64,000 nt of DNA from CAZMOK01 sp964567785 (GTDB lineage: Bacteria; Bacteroidota; Bacteroidia; Bacteroidales; JAGOPY01). The stretch is taken from the NCBI GenBank assembly GCA_964567785.1, contig CAZMOK010000002.1:1-64000 (forward strand), written 5' to 3'. Each line of letters starts with the position of its first letter. Positions within the stretch are counted from its first letter, which is position 1. Made by a program: the position numbers and the translations under genes. Shown piece after piece: positions 43,246-51,288 of the stretch. The notes below the pieces were generated by a model that saw nothing but the letters and a program-made list of their open reading frames with translations, made no database searches and was not told the DNA's origin.

Positions 43246-44061
43246 TCACAGCCGGCCCATCCATCTGAAATAATTTTCAAACCCGATATTTTCTTCGGGG
43301 ACTTCTTTGCTGAAAATACCGCACACTGCCGATCCGCTCCCTGTGACAAAAGCATACAGGGCACCCTTATCATATAGGCTGCTTTTGATATTTCCCAGTT
43401 CGGGATAATGTTTTTCCAGGGCCGGCTCAAAATCATTGATCAGCTTTCCTTTCCAGTTTTCTATGCTTTCATTTAAAACAATACTCCCGGGATAGGCTGT
43501 TGAGCGACTGGCAGCGGTCACACTGTAAGCCCAGGAGGTATTTATATCGAACGGGGGTTTGATAACAACGAGGAAGAAACCGGAAAGGTCAACACCGGCG
43601 GGGCTGAGCAGCTCTCCCCTGCCCTTTGCCAGTGAAGGCATGCCTTTAATAAAAAAGGGACAATCGCTGCCAACGCCACCGGCAACGACCAGGAGGTCGC
43701 CATCACTGACCCCCGGCGCAAAGATTTCCCTGCATACCTTCAGGGCCGAGGCGGCATCTGAGGAACCTCCTCCCAGTCCGGCTCCCGCCGGGATCATTTT
43801 ATGAAGATGAATACGAAGGGGAGGAATGTCAGTGTCTTTCCTTAATACATGAACAGCCTTCATCACCAGGTTATCTTCAGGTTTGCAACCCACAGGTATC
43901 CCTGAAAAAGAGATCTCATCTTTTTTATGCCCCTTAATAATTTCAAGCATATCACATATAGGAACAGGGAATAATACTGTTTCAATATCGTGGTAACCGT
44001 CGTCCCTTTTTCCTATTATTTTGAGGCCAAGGTTGATTTTGGAACAGGGAAAAACAATCAT
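43246..44061 (-). CDS. ispE: 4-diphosphocytidyl-2-C-methyl-D-erythritol kinase
   Basis: This 271-residue GHMP kinase of the non-mevalonate (MEP) isoprenoid pathway starts with CSKINLGLKIIGKRDDGYHD, the IspE-specific substrate region, and has the ATP loop IPAGAGLGGGSSDAASALKV and the third motif FVTGSGSAVCGIF. Its presence means isoprenoids, including undecaprenyl phosphate for the wall genes of this window, are made by the MEP pathway. It is convergent and contiguous with lptG, and divergent from the GH3 gene. Confidence 0.95.
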   Translation of the reverse strand: MIVFPCSKINLGLKIIGKRDDGYHDIETVLFPVPICDMLEIIKGHKKDEISFSGIPVGCKPEDNLVMKAVHVLRKDTDIPPLRIHLHKMIPAGAGLGGGSSDAASALKVCREIFAPGVSDGDLLVVAGGVGSDCPFFIKGMPSLAKGRGELLSPAGVDLSGFFLVVIKPPFDINTSWAYSVTAASRSTAYPGSIVLNESIENWKGKLINDFEPALEKHYPELGNIKSSLYDKGALYAFVTGSGSAVCGIFSKEVPEENIGFENYFRWMGRL

Positions 44062-44103
44062 GGATCAAAAATAAAGAATATCCTGCCGTAACGGCTAAAA
44101 TTG

Positions 44104-44111
44104 TAATTTTG
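44104..44111 (+). promoter_or_regulatory. -7 box (TAATTTTG) for the GH3-family gene
   Basis: A full TAnnTTTG match 27 nt before ATG 44139; it overlaps an upstream in-frame TTG (44109), supporting the ATG. The -33 element is unclear. Confidence 0.5.
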
Positions 44112-44138
44112 GGGTCTGTTCCGGGAAACAAATCAACA

Positions 44139-45662
44139 ATGGCAATAATCAATTCCGTACTGTCGTGGCTGATAAAAAAGCGTATGCACCAGATCGAGCT
44201 TTTTATAAAATATCCGCATGAAGTCCAGTCGGAGTGGTTCAAAAGGCTTATAAGTGCAGCGAAGGAAACAGAGTGGGGCAAAAAGTATGATTATTCAAGC
44301 ATAGATTCGGTGGAAACTTTTAAAGAGAGGGTGCCGATCAACACTTACGAGAACCTGAAGCCATATATCGACAAGCTGCGGAACGGGATGCAAAATATTT
44401 TATGGCCCACCGAAATAAAATGGTTTGCGAAATCTTCGGGGACAACCACAGAAAAAAGCAAGTTCATACCTGTAAGCCAGGAAGCACTGGAAGAATCCCA
44501 TTTTAAGGCCGGCAAGGATATGCTTTCCCTGTATTTCAATAATTTCCCCGATCCCGGGATCTTCGACGGGCGTGGCCTCGGTATCGGCGGCAGCCATAAA
44601 ATTACCGAGTACAGCAATACTTCCTATTACGATGGAGACCTTTCGGCTATCCTCATACACAACCTCCCGATTTGGGCCGAATTCATCAGGGTGCCAAAAA
44701 GGAGCACAGCACTGATGGATAAGTGGGAAGACAAGATCGACAGGATGGCCGAAGAAACCATTCCCCATAATGTTACCAACCTGTCGGGTGTACCATCCTG
44801 GACGCTTCTGCTGCTTAAAAGAATAATAGAGAAGACAGGGAAGAACAATATACTTGAAGTCTGGCCAAACCTCGAGGTCTATTTTCACGGCGGGGTCAAT
44901 TTCGCACCTTACAGGGAGCAATTTGCAAGTCTTATACCGGATAACGAGATGCAATATATGGAAACCTACAATGCATCGGAGGGCTTTTTCGGACTACAGG
45001 ACCAGTCAGGTTCTGAAGAACTGCTCCTGATGCTTGATTACGGCATCTACTATGAATTCCTGCCGATTGACAGGCTAGATGACGAACACCCCCGGACTCT
45101 ATCGCTCAGTGAAGTATCAAAGGATGAAAACTATGCCCTGATCATATCGACCAACGGTGGTTTATGGCGTTACCTTATTGGAGATACCGTAAAGTTCACT
45201 TCACTGGATCCTTTCCGCATAAAGATCACCGGCCGGACACGTAACTTCATCAATGCATTCGGTGAAGAGCTGATCATAGAGAATGCCGAGAATGCACTGG
45301 ACATAGCCTGCAGCAAAAGCAAGGCGGTTGTGAATGAATTTACTGCGGCACCGGTTTATTTCAAAGATAATGAGGAGGCGGCCCATGAATGGCTTATAGA
45401 GTTTGAGAAAGAGCCGGAGAATATTGAATATTTCACCGAAGTACTCGATAATGCCCTTAAATCGCTCAATTCTGATTACGAGGCCAAGAGGTACCATGAC
45501 CTGCTGCTAAAAGCGCCCCAGATACGAAAGGTCCCTTCAGGCACGTTCTACAAATGGCTTAAAAGCAAAGGTAAGCTGGGTGGCCAGCATAAAGTGCCGC
45601 GCCTGTCGAATAACAGGAAATACATTGAAGAGATTAACCATTTGTTAAAGAAAAACGGATAA
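44139..45662 (+). CDS. GH3-family acyl-adenylate/amide synthetase
   Basis: This 507-residue protein is homologous to plant GH3 (JAR1-type) acyl-acid amido synthetases of the ANL adenylate-forming superfamily. Visible: the nucleotide loop WFAKSSGTTTEKSKFIPVS, GRGLGIGGSHKI, NVTNLSGVPSWTLLLLKRI, MQYMETYNASEGFFGLQDQS, and GGLWRYLIGDTVKF with the hinge Gly-Asp, then ITGRTRNFINAFGEELI. Plant enzymes adenylate jasmonate or auxin and attach amino acids; the bacterial substrate is not known to me. It leads a same-strand string with a propeller-like protein (7 nt later) and a deoxynucleoside kinase, after a divergent start with ispE. Confidence 0.88.
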   Translation: MAIINSVLSWLIKKRMHQIELFIKYPHEVQSEWFKRLISAAKETEWGKKYDYSSIDSVETFKERVPINTYENLKPYIDKLRNGMQNILWPTEIKWFAKSSGTTTEKSKFIPVSQEALEESHFKAGKDMLSLYFNNFPDPGIFDGRGLGIGGSHKITEYSNTSYYDGDLSAILIHNLPIWAEFIRVPKRSTALMDKWEDKIDRMAEETIPHNVTNLSGVPSWTLLLLKRIIEKTGKNNILEVWPNLEVYFHGGVNFAPYREQFASLIPDNEMQYMETYNASEGFFGLQDQSGSEELLLMLDYGIYYEFLPIDRLDDEHPRTLSLSEVSKDENYALIISTNGGLWRYLIGDTVKFTSLDPFRIKITGRTRNFINAFGEELIIENAENALDIACSKSKAVVNEFTAAPVYFKDNEEAAHEWLIEFEKEPENIEYFTEVLDNALKSLNSDYEAKRYHDLLLKAPQIRKVPSGTFYKWLKSKGKLGGQHKVPRLSNNRKYIEEINHLLKKNG

Positions 45663-45669
45663 ATATCGA

Positions 45670-46503
45670 ATGACCCTGAAATTGAAAATTATTCTGTCGG
45701 TTCCGGTCATTATCCTGCTGATATCAGCTTTATTTCTGGCAGCTTTTGGCGCCGGAGACTTCAAAAAATCGGGCCAGGTAAATGTTGACGGGACAATGCT
45801 GGCCTGCGACCCTCTGGGCAATGTCTATGTGACGGATGAATATGAGCTCAAAAAGCTCGATCCACAAGGAAAGGAATTGTTTACCTACAGCAATTTCATA
45901 GCAGGCAATGTTACTTATGTGGACCCTTCAGACCCATTCAAGGTCCTTGTCTATTTCAAGGAATTCGGCCAGGTAGATGTGCTTGACAATACCCTTTCAC
46001 CAACCACCGATCCACTGCTCCTGCAGGCCTATGGTTATGAACTGGCCACACTGGTCTGCAGGTCATACAATAACGGAATATGGATCTATGATCCCCTGAA
46101 CTTTGAGCTCCTGCGCTTCAATCAATCGATGAAGGTCTCTGACAGGACAGGCAATATAAACCAGTTGACAGGCCTGGAGTTAAACCCTAACTACCTTCTT
46201 GAAAGCGACAACAACCTTTACCTGAGCGACCCCTCTGCCGGATTGCTGGTTTTCGACAGATACGGGACGTATTACAAAACTTACCCGTTCAAGGACATAA
46301 AGTCATTCCAGGTCCAGAACGAAAAGATCATATATTTCACCGGGGAAAAATTGGTGATCCATGATACGAGGAAATTAGTATCTTCGGAGGTTAAAACCGG
46401 AATTTCCGGAGTAGTCGACGCGAAGGTGAGCCTGGATCTTGATCCTCAGCAAGTTTACCTACTTGACGGGAAAAAGCTCCACATCCTTCAGAAAAAGAAC
46501 TAA
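45670..46503 (+). CDS. Membrane-anchored propeller-like protein, unknown function
   Basis: The 277-residue product has one N-terminal membrane helix (IILSVPVIILLISALFLAAF) and then a beta-rich body with repeated short strands that look like NHL/propeller blades: GTMLACDPLGNVYVTDEYEL, NGIWIYDPLNFELLRFNQ, DNNLYLSDPSAGLLVFDRYG. I do not recognise a named family. It starts 7 nt after the GH3 gene and ends 20 nt before the deoxynucleoside kinase, so co-transcription is likely. An extracytoplasmic sensor or scaffold is a guess. Confidence 0.75.
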   Translation: MTLKLKIILSVPVIILLISALFLAAFGAGDFKKSGQVNVDGTMLACDPLGNVYVTDEYELKKLDPQGKELFTYSNFIAGNVTYVDPSDPFKVLVYFKEFGQVDVLDNTLSPTTDPLLLQAYGYELATLVCRSYNNGIWIYDPLNFELLRFNQSMKVSDRTGNINQLTGLELNPNYLLESDNNLYLSDPSAGLLVFDRYGTYYKTYPFKDIKSFQVQNEKIIYFTGEKLVIHDTRKLVSSEVKTGISGVVDAKVSLDLDPQQVYLLDGKKLHILQKKN

Positions 46504-46523
46504 TATCAAGTAATAACCTAACT

Positions 46524-47141
46524 ATGCACATTGCGGTTGCCGGCAACATCGGATCAGGTAAAACGACACTTACAGGACAATTAGCCAAACATTTTGGCTG
46601 GGAAGCACATTATGAGGATGTGGAATCAAATCCCTACCTTCACAGCTTTTATGAGGATATGCAAAGGTGGTCGTTCAACCTGCAGATCTACTTTCTTAAC
46701 AGCCGTTTCAGGCAGATCGTCACAATCAGGAACAGTGGCAAGGATGTGATCCAGGATCGCACCATCTATGAAGATGCCTACATTTTTGCTCCTAACCTGC
46801 ACTCGATGAACCTGATGGAAACCCGCGACTACGAAAACTACAGTGCGCTTTTCGAGCTTATCAGCTCATTTATAAAACCACCCGACCTGCTCATTTATCT
46901 CAGGTCCAGCATCCCGAATCTTGTCAAGCAAATACAAAAACGAGGGAGGGACTACGAAGAATCGATCCGCCTTGATTACCTGAAAAGCCTTAACGAAAGG
47001 TATGAGGCATGGATAACAAAATACAAACTTGGTAAGCTGCTGATCGTTGATGTTGATGAAATAAATTTTGCCGATAATCCCAAAGATCTCGGATGGATCA
47101 TCGACAGGGTAAACGCAGAGGTCCACGGCCTTTTCGACTGA
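46524..47141 (+). CDS. Deoxynucleoside kinase
   Basis: This 205-residue P-loop kinase is of the deoxynucleoside/deoxyguanosine-deoxyadenosine kinase family used in nucleoside salvage. Motifs: IAVAGNIGSGKTTLTGQLAK (P-loop), the substrate Glu in YEDVESNPYLHSFYEDM, QDRTIYEDAYIFA (DRS-like motif with catalytic residues), and the lid KQIQKRGRDYEESI. The nucleoside preferred cannot be read from sequence. It follows the propeller-like gene by 20 nt and precedes kdsB by 70 nt. Confidence 0.92.
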   Translation: MHIAVAGNIGSGKTTLTGQLAKHFGWEAHYEDVESNPYLHSFYEDMQRWSFNLQIYFLNSRFRQIVTIRNSGKDVIQDRTIYEDAYIFAPNLHSMNLMETRDYENYSALFELISSFIKPPDLLIYLRSSIPNLVKQIQKRGRDYEESIRLDYLKSLNERYEAWITKYKLGKLLIVDVDEINFADNPKDLGWIIDRVNAEVHGLFD

Positions 47142-47211
47142 CAGGAGCTCCGTCAGCAGCTTTCATGCAACAATCTGCCTGTCATAATCTATAAATCAGA
47201 AAAACAATGCA

Positions 47212-47949
47212 ATGAAGATCATAGGAGTAATTCCGGCGCGATATCATTCAACCAGGTTTCCAGGGAAGCCCCTTGTGATGATCCGTGACAAAACTATGAT
47301 CAGAAGGGTTTATGAGCAGGCAATGGAAGCGAAATGCCTTTCAGGCGTTATAGTCGCTACCGATGATAAGCGCATCTTTACCCATGTAAAAAATTTCGGG
47401 GGGAATGTGTTGATGACATCCCTCCGGCATCAAAGCGGAACGGAACGCTGTGGTGAGGTACTTGAGCAAAGCCGGGAAACTGTTGATGCAGTTATCAACA
47501 TCCAGGGAGATGAACCTTATATCGATCCCGGCCAAATTGACGAAGTGGGTCAGCTTCTGGAAACTCCGGATACAGGAATTGCAACGCTTGCACAAGTTAT
47601 CGAAACGGAAAAAGAGATCAGTGATTCCAACGTAGTAAAAGTAGTTTTCGACTATAATAAAAACGCACTGTATTTCAGCAGGGCACCCATCCCTTATCTT
47701 CGTTCCGCTGAAGCGGGCCATTGGTGCGATCAAAAACATCATTACAAGCACATCGGCATATATGGTTACAAAGCTGAAATTCTAAGGCAACTCATTAAAC
47801 TTCCTGAATCGAATGTTGAAAAGGCAGAGTCGTTGGAGCAACTTCGCTGGCTTTCAGCCGGATATGATATCCGGACAGGAATTACGCATTATGATTCAAT
47901 TTCTGTTGACACTCCGGAAGATTTATCAAAATTTACTAACAAGCCTTGA
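47212..47949 (+). CDS. kdsB: 3-deoxy-manno-octulosonate cytidylyltransferase (CMP-KDO synthetase)
   Basis: This 245-residue nucleotidyltransferase activates KDO with CTP for the LPS inner core. Motifs: VIPARYHSTRFPGKPLV at the N terminus, VIVATDDKRI, INIQGDEPYI, IEKE-type GIATLAQVIETEKEI, LYFSRAPIPYLR, YKHIGIYGYKAEIL and the C-terminal ESLEQLRWLSAGYDIRTGI. Full-length for the family. With lptG and the LpxH-like gene it shows that this organism builds LPS. A 70-nt gap precedes it and no clear promoter is seen there. Confidence 0.96.
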   Translation: MKIIGVIPARYHSTRFPGKPLVMIRDKTMIRRVYEQAMEAKCLSGVIVATDDKRIFTHVKNFGGNVLMTSLRHQSGTERCGEVLEQSRETVDAVINIQGDEPYIDPGQIDEVGQLLETPDTGIATLAQVIETEKEISDSNVVKVVFDYNKNALYFSRAPIPYLRSAEAGHWCDQKHHYKHIGIYGYKAEILRQLIKLPESNVEKAESLEQLRWLSAGYDIRTGITHYDSISVDTPEDLSKFTNKP

Positions 47950-47991
47950 ACAGCGCAGGTTAGATTTATATTTTAGTGCGAACTTTTGAGA

Positions 47992-49026
47992 ATGAGGCAA
48001 CCGGAATATTACATTAAAGAGCTGTTAAAAGAACACGATTGTGTGGTCATACCGGGTTTTGGCGGCTTCCTTGCGCGATATACCGGTGCATATATCAACC
48101 CTGTGAACAACAGGATCTATCCCCCGGCACGCACTATCGGTTTTAACAGGAAGCTCAACAAGAACGACGGTTTGTTGACAGGCAAGATCAGTGATGGTGA
48201 ACACATCAGTTACAGAAAGGCAGGAGAGGTTGTTGAGCGGTTTGCACAATCTCTTGCCTCTACCTTAAGCTCTAATAAGAATTATCACCTGGAGGGTATA
48301 GGCACCTTTAAGGTCGACCCGGAGAACAACACTTTTTTCGAACCTGTCGACCAGCCCGAGATCTGGGACGAAGGCTATGGCCTGAAGCCAATCTTCTCCC
48401 CACCGGTCCTCAGGGAGGAAAAAAGAAAAAGAGCATACCCTCAAAAGAAAGACCGAATACCTTACCGATCCGGACAGAAAGTACCGGTGATGGTAAAGCT
48501 GACCCTGGCAGTTGCTGTACCCATTATATTATTCCTGGTTTACGGAATCCTTGATCCTTCCGGTGTAAAACAGATCCCGGCTAATTATTCCGGTCTTGTT
48601 AATGTCGAAAGGTGGTCAGGTATTTTGTCCACAGGTGAAGACAGGATAGAATTTGTTGATGCCCCCACAAAACTTCAACCACTTTTGTACAAAACTTCAG
48701 TTCAAACCATCATCCCCAAATTAAGGGAGGCAAATGAACTGGCACATTTTGATCACCATTTTGGTATCCCGGAAATCAAAGGGCCAGAAGCTAAAACCAA
48801 ATTGAGGTACTATATTATCGGTGCCTCATTTACAAACCGTGACCAGGCCTTGGAAATGGCAGAAGAGTTGAAATATAATGGGTTTCAGCCTGCACTTATA
48901 AGTGACCCCTCATTAAGCAGGTACAGGGTCAGTTATTCATCGTTCAAAAATAAGGAAGATGCTCTAGAAAGGCTTGCAGTATTGAGAGAAGAAGTTAATC
49001 CTGAATGCTGGATCCTGAAAAGATAG
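47992..49026 (+). CDS. HU-CCDC81-like and SPOR domain membrane protein
   Basis: This 344-residue protein combines three modules. Residues 1-~125 resemble two tandem HU-like CCDC81 domains (YYIKELLKEHDCVVIPGFGG, IGFNRKLNKNDGLLTGKISD, NYHLEGIGTFKVDPENNTFF). A single membrane helix lies at about 163-182 (VKLTLAVAVPIILFLVYGIL). The C-terminal ~75 residues form a SPOR domain (LRYYIIGASFTNRDQALEMA, YRVSYSSFKNKEDALERL), which binds denuded septal peptidoglycan. A cytoplasmic HU-like part joined to a periplasmic wall-binding part suggests a link between division site and cytoplasm. ATG 47992 is preferred over TTG 47986. Confidence 0.85.
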   Translation: MRQPEYYIKELLKEHDCVVIPGFGGFLARYTGAYINPVNNRIYPPARTIGFNRKLNKNDGLLTGKISDGEHISYRKAGEVVERFAQSLASTLSSNKNYHLEGIGTFKVDPENNTFFEPVDQPEIWDEGYGLKPIFSPPVLREEKRKRAYPQKKDRIPYRSGQKVPVMVKLTLAVAVPIILFLVYGILDPSGVKQIPANYSGLVNVERWSGILSTGEDRIEFVDAPTKLQPLLYKTSVQTIIPKLREANELAHFDHHFGIPEIKGPEAKTKLRYYIIGASFTNRDQALEMAEELKYNGFQPALISDPSLSRYRVSYSSFKNKEDALERLAVLREEVNPECWILKR

Positions 49027-49041
49027 TTTCATATACTTTTA

Positions 49042-49049
49042 TAATTTTG
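49042..49049 (+). promoter_or_regulatory. -7 box (TAATTTTG) for trmB-atl
   Basis: A full TAnnTTTG match 16 nt before the trmB start; the -33 region lacks a clear TTTG at 17-21 nt. Confidence 0.5.
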
Positions 49050-49065
49050 CGCTTCTAACCCAACA

Positions 49066-49749
49066 TTGCTCACTGTGGTTAAGAAGAAGTTAATACGCTT
49101 CGCCGAAAATTTCACTTTCAGCCACCTTTTCCAGCAGTCGTACCACGAACTTATGCAGGGTTTCCCGCTGAAAGGTAAATGGCGTGATAATTATTTCGGT
49201 AACCTGAACCCCATTACTCTTGAGCTCGGATGCGGTAAAGGGGAATACACAGTTGGCCTTGCCAGGATCTACCCTGAAAGAAATTTCATTGGTGTGGATA
49301 TAAAGGGAGCACGGATGTGGAAGGGATGTAAGGCGGTTGAGGAGGAAAAGCTGAAAAACGTTGCTTTTATAAGGACAAAGATAGAATTGATAGAGCATTT
49401 CTTCGTCCCGGGTGAAACAGACGAGATCTGGCTTACCTTTCCCGATCCAAGGCCGAAAAAGCCCGACCGGAAGAAAAGGCTCATTTCACCGGAATTCCTT
49501 AAAAGATATAGCGGCATCCTGAAAGAAGGAGGACTGATCCATCTGAAAACCGACAACGAAAAGCTCTATGACTATACCCTTGAAGTAATAAAAGAAACAG
49601 GTCAGGAACTGGTCTATTCAACCAATGATCTGTATAATTCAGGTTTTGAAGGATCTGCTGTTTCTTTCAGGACATTTTATGAGGAGATGTTCCTGAAGGA
49701 AAGCGTCAGGATAAATTATCTGCAATTTAAATTCAGGCCTGTCAAATGA
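49066..49749 (+). CDS. trmB: tRNA (guanine46-N7)-methyltransferase
   Basis: This 227-residue SAM-dependent enzyme makes m7G46 in tRNA. The methyltransferase core is clear: LELGCGKGEYTVGLARIYPE (motif I), NFIGVDIKGARMWKGCKAV, VAFIRTKIELIEHFF, and the TrmB signature EIWLTFPDPRPKKPDRKKRL, followed by HLKTDNEKLYDYTLEV. No ATG is available; TTG 49066 is used, with GTG 49075 as alternative. It overlaps the next gene by 4 nt (ATGA). Confidence 0.94.
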   Translation: MLTVVKKKLIRFAENFTFSHLFQQSYHELMQGFPLKGKWRDNYFGNLNPITLELGCGKGEYTVGLARIYPERNFIGVDIKGARMWKGCKAVEEEKLKNVAFIRTKIELIEHFFVPGETDEIWLTFPDPRPKKPDRKKRLISPEFLKRYSGILKEGGLIHLKTDNEKLYDYTLEVIKETGQELVYSTNDLYNSGFEGSAVSFRTFYEEMFLKESVRINYLQFKFRPVK

Positions 49750-50075
49750 ACGAAAGCTTTTTCCAAAAGGTCTATGAAGTTGTAAGGCAGATACCTTACG
49801 GACGGATTACAAGTTACGGAGCAATTGCCAGGCACCTGGGCTCTGGTGGTTCAGCGAGAATGGTGGGCTGGGCAATGAACAGTTCCCACAAGTCTGCAGT
49901 CGATATTCCGGCCCACAGAGTGGTGAACAGGAACGGATTGCTCACGGGAAAGCATCATTTCGGAGGCCCTGACGTTATGCAGCAATTGCTTGAAAGCGAA
50001 GGCATTTCCGTTGCCGATGACAAGATCATTGATTTTGATTCACTATTCTGGGATCCTGCACATCATCTCCGATAA
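49746..50075 (+). CDS. Alkyltransferase-like protein (MGMT family lacking the acceptor cysteine)
   Basis: This 109-residue protein is the DNA-binding domain of the Ogt/MGMT family: FFQKVYEVVRQIPYGRITSY, GAIARHLGSGGSARMVGWAM (recognition helix with the Arg finger), and IPAHRVVNRNGLLTGKHHF. True repair methyltransferases have PCHR at the active site; here it is PAHR, with Ala in place of Cys, so it cannot accept alkyl groups. Alkyltransferase-like (ATL) proteins flag O6-alkylguanine for nucleotide excision repair, usually with Trp at that position. It is translationally coupled to trmB. Confidence 0.88.
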   Translation: MNESFFQKVYEVVRQIPYGRITSYGAIARHLGSGGSARMVGWAMNSSHKSAVDIPAHRVVNRNGLLTGKHHFGGPDVMQQLLESEGISVADDKIIDFDSLFWDPAHHLR

Positions 50076-50139
50076 AAACGCGGGTATTTCATATTCCCTT
50101 CAGACCATTCTTCAAGTGCTAATTTTCAGCATGTTAGAG

Positions 50140-50177
50140 TTAACACCTTTTAACAGGGGGTTTAACATCTTTTAACA
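50140..50177. promoter_or_regulatory. Four phased TTAACA boxes upstream of moxR-bat
   Basis: TTAACA occurs at 50140, 50150, 50162 and 50172: spacings of 10, 12 and 10 nt, close to one helical turn each, all in the same orientation. The array lies 33-70 nt upstream of the -7 box TACTTTTG (50210-50217), the location expected for an activator or a covering repressor. The regulator is unknown. Confidence 0.6.
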
Positions 50178-50209
50178 TAAAAGCCACAACGTTTCTTATA
50201 GTCAAGAGT

Positions 50210-50217
50210 TACTTTTG
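50210..50217 (+). promoter_or_regulatory. -7 box (TACTTTTG) of the moxR-bat operon
   Basis: A full TAnnTTTG match 22 nt before ATG 50239; it overlaps an in-frame TTG (50215), excluding that as start codon. No consensus -33 box, which fits an activator-dependent promoter with the TTAACA boxes. Confidence 0.6.
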
Positions 50218-50238
50218 TGCCGCACCAATTGCGTATTT

Positions 50239-51234
50239 ATGATGATTGAAACAGATATTAAAGCACTCAACGACAAAATTCAGAAGGAGAGTGAATTTGT
50301 CGATATGGTAAACCTGGAAATGGGGAAGGTCATAGTGGGCCAGAAACAGATGGTAGAAAGGTTGCTCATTGGTCTCCTTTCCAATGGCCATATTTTGCTG
50401 GAGGGGGTACCCGGCCTTGCCAAGACGCTTGCCATAAAATCACTGGCCAATGTGATCGATGCCAGGTACAGCAGGATACAGTTTACCCCCGACCTGTTGC
50501 CCGCCGACCTCATCGGTACGATGATCTACAGCCAGAAGAAGGAAGATTTTGAAGTGAGGAAAGGGCCTATTTTCGCAAATTTCATTCTTGCGGATGAGAT
50601 CAACCGTTCGCCGGCAAAAGTGCAGAGCGCCCTTCTGGAGGCCATGCAGGAGCGGCAGGTGACCATCGGTGACGAAACTTTCACACTCCAGGAACCCTTC
50701 CTGGTGATGGCTACCCAGAACCCCATAGAACAGGAAGGCACCTATCCCCTGCCTGAAGCACAGGTAGACCGTTTCATGCTGAAGGTCGTAATTGGCTACC
50801 CCGACAAGGAAGAAGAAAAAAAGATACTCCGGCAGAACATCCAGGATACCTTCCCAGTGACCAATAAAGTGATCAAGCCGGCTGCTATTTTAAAGGCACG
50901 GAAAGTGGTGAGAGAGGTTTACCTGGATGAAAAGATAGAAACCTACATTACCGATATCGTATTCTCTTCCAGATTCCCTTCAGAATATAAACTTTCGAAG
51001 TTCGAGCCGATGATCCAGTACGGTGCATCGCCAAGGGCAAGCATAAACCTTGCACTGGCAGCCAAAGCTTTTGCTTTTATACGGAGAAGGGGTTATGTGA
51101 TCCCTGAGGACATCAGGGCTGTGGCCTACGATGTGATGCGTCACAGAATAGGTCTCACTTATGAAGCCGAAGCCGAAAATATTACCACCGAAGACATCAT
51201 CAATGAGGTCCTTAATACGGTCGAGGTCCCTTAG
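50239..51234 (+). CDS. moxR: MoxR-family AAA+ ATPase
   Basis: This 331-residue AAA+ chaperone probably acts on the VWA proteins encoded downstream. Motifs: Walker A HILLEGVPGLAKTLAIKSLA, the pore-proximal RIQFTPDLLPADLIGTMIYS, Walker B FILADEINRSPAKVQSALLE, sensor I VMATQNPIEQEGTYPLPEAQ, Arg finger region VDRFMLKVVIGYP, and sensor II GASPRASINLALAAKAFAF. Start is ATG 50239 (or 50242 immediately after). It is the first gene of the bat operon, 54 nt before the DUF58 gene. Confidence 0.95.
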   Translation: MMIETDIKALNDKIQKESEFVDMVNLEMGKVIVGQKQMVERLLIGLLSNGHILLEGVPGLAKTLAIKSLANVIDARYSRIQFTPDLLPADLIGTMIYSQKKEDFEVRKGPIFANFILADEINRSPAKVQSALLEAMQERQVTIGDETFTLQEPFLVMATQNPIEQEGTYPLPEAQVDRFMLKVVIGYPDKEEEKKILRQNIQDTFPVTNKVIKPAAILKARKVVREVYLDEKIETYITDIVFSSRFPSEYKLSKFEPMIQYGASPRASINLALAAKAFAFIRRRGYVIPEDIRAVAYDVMRHRIGLTYEAEAENITTEDIINEVLNTVEVP

Positions 51235-51288
51235 GTGGGTAACGGCTGACCTTCTGGCTAAATTATTCAAAACCAAGCAAGAAAGAAA

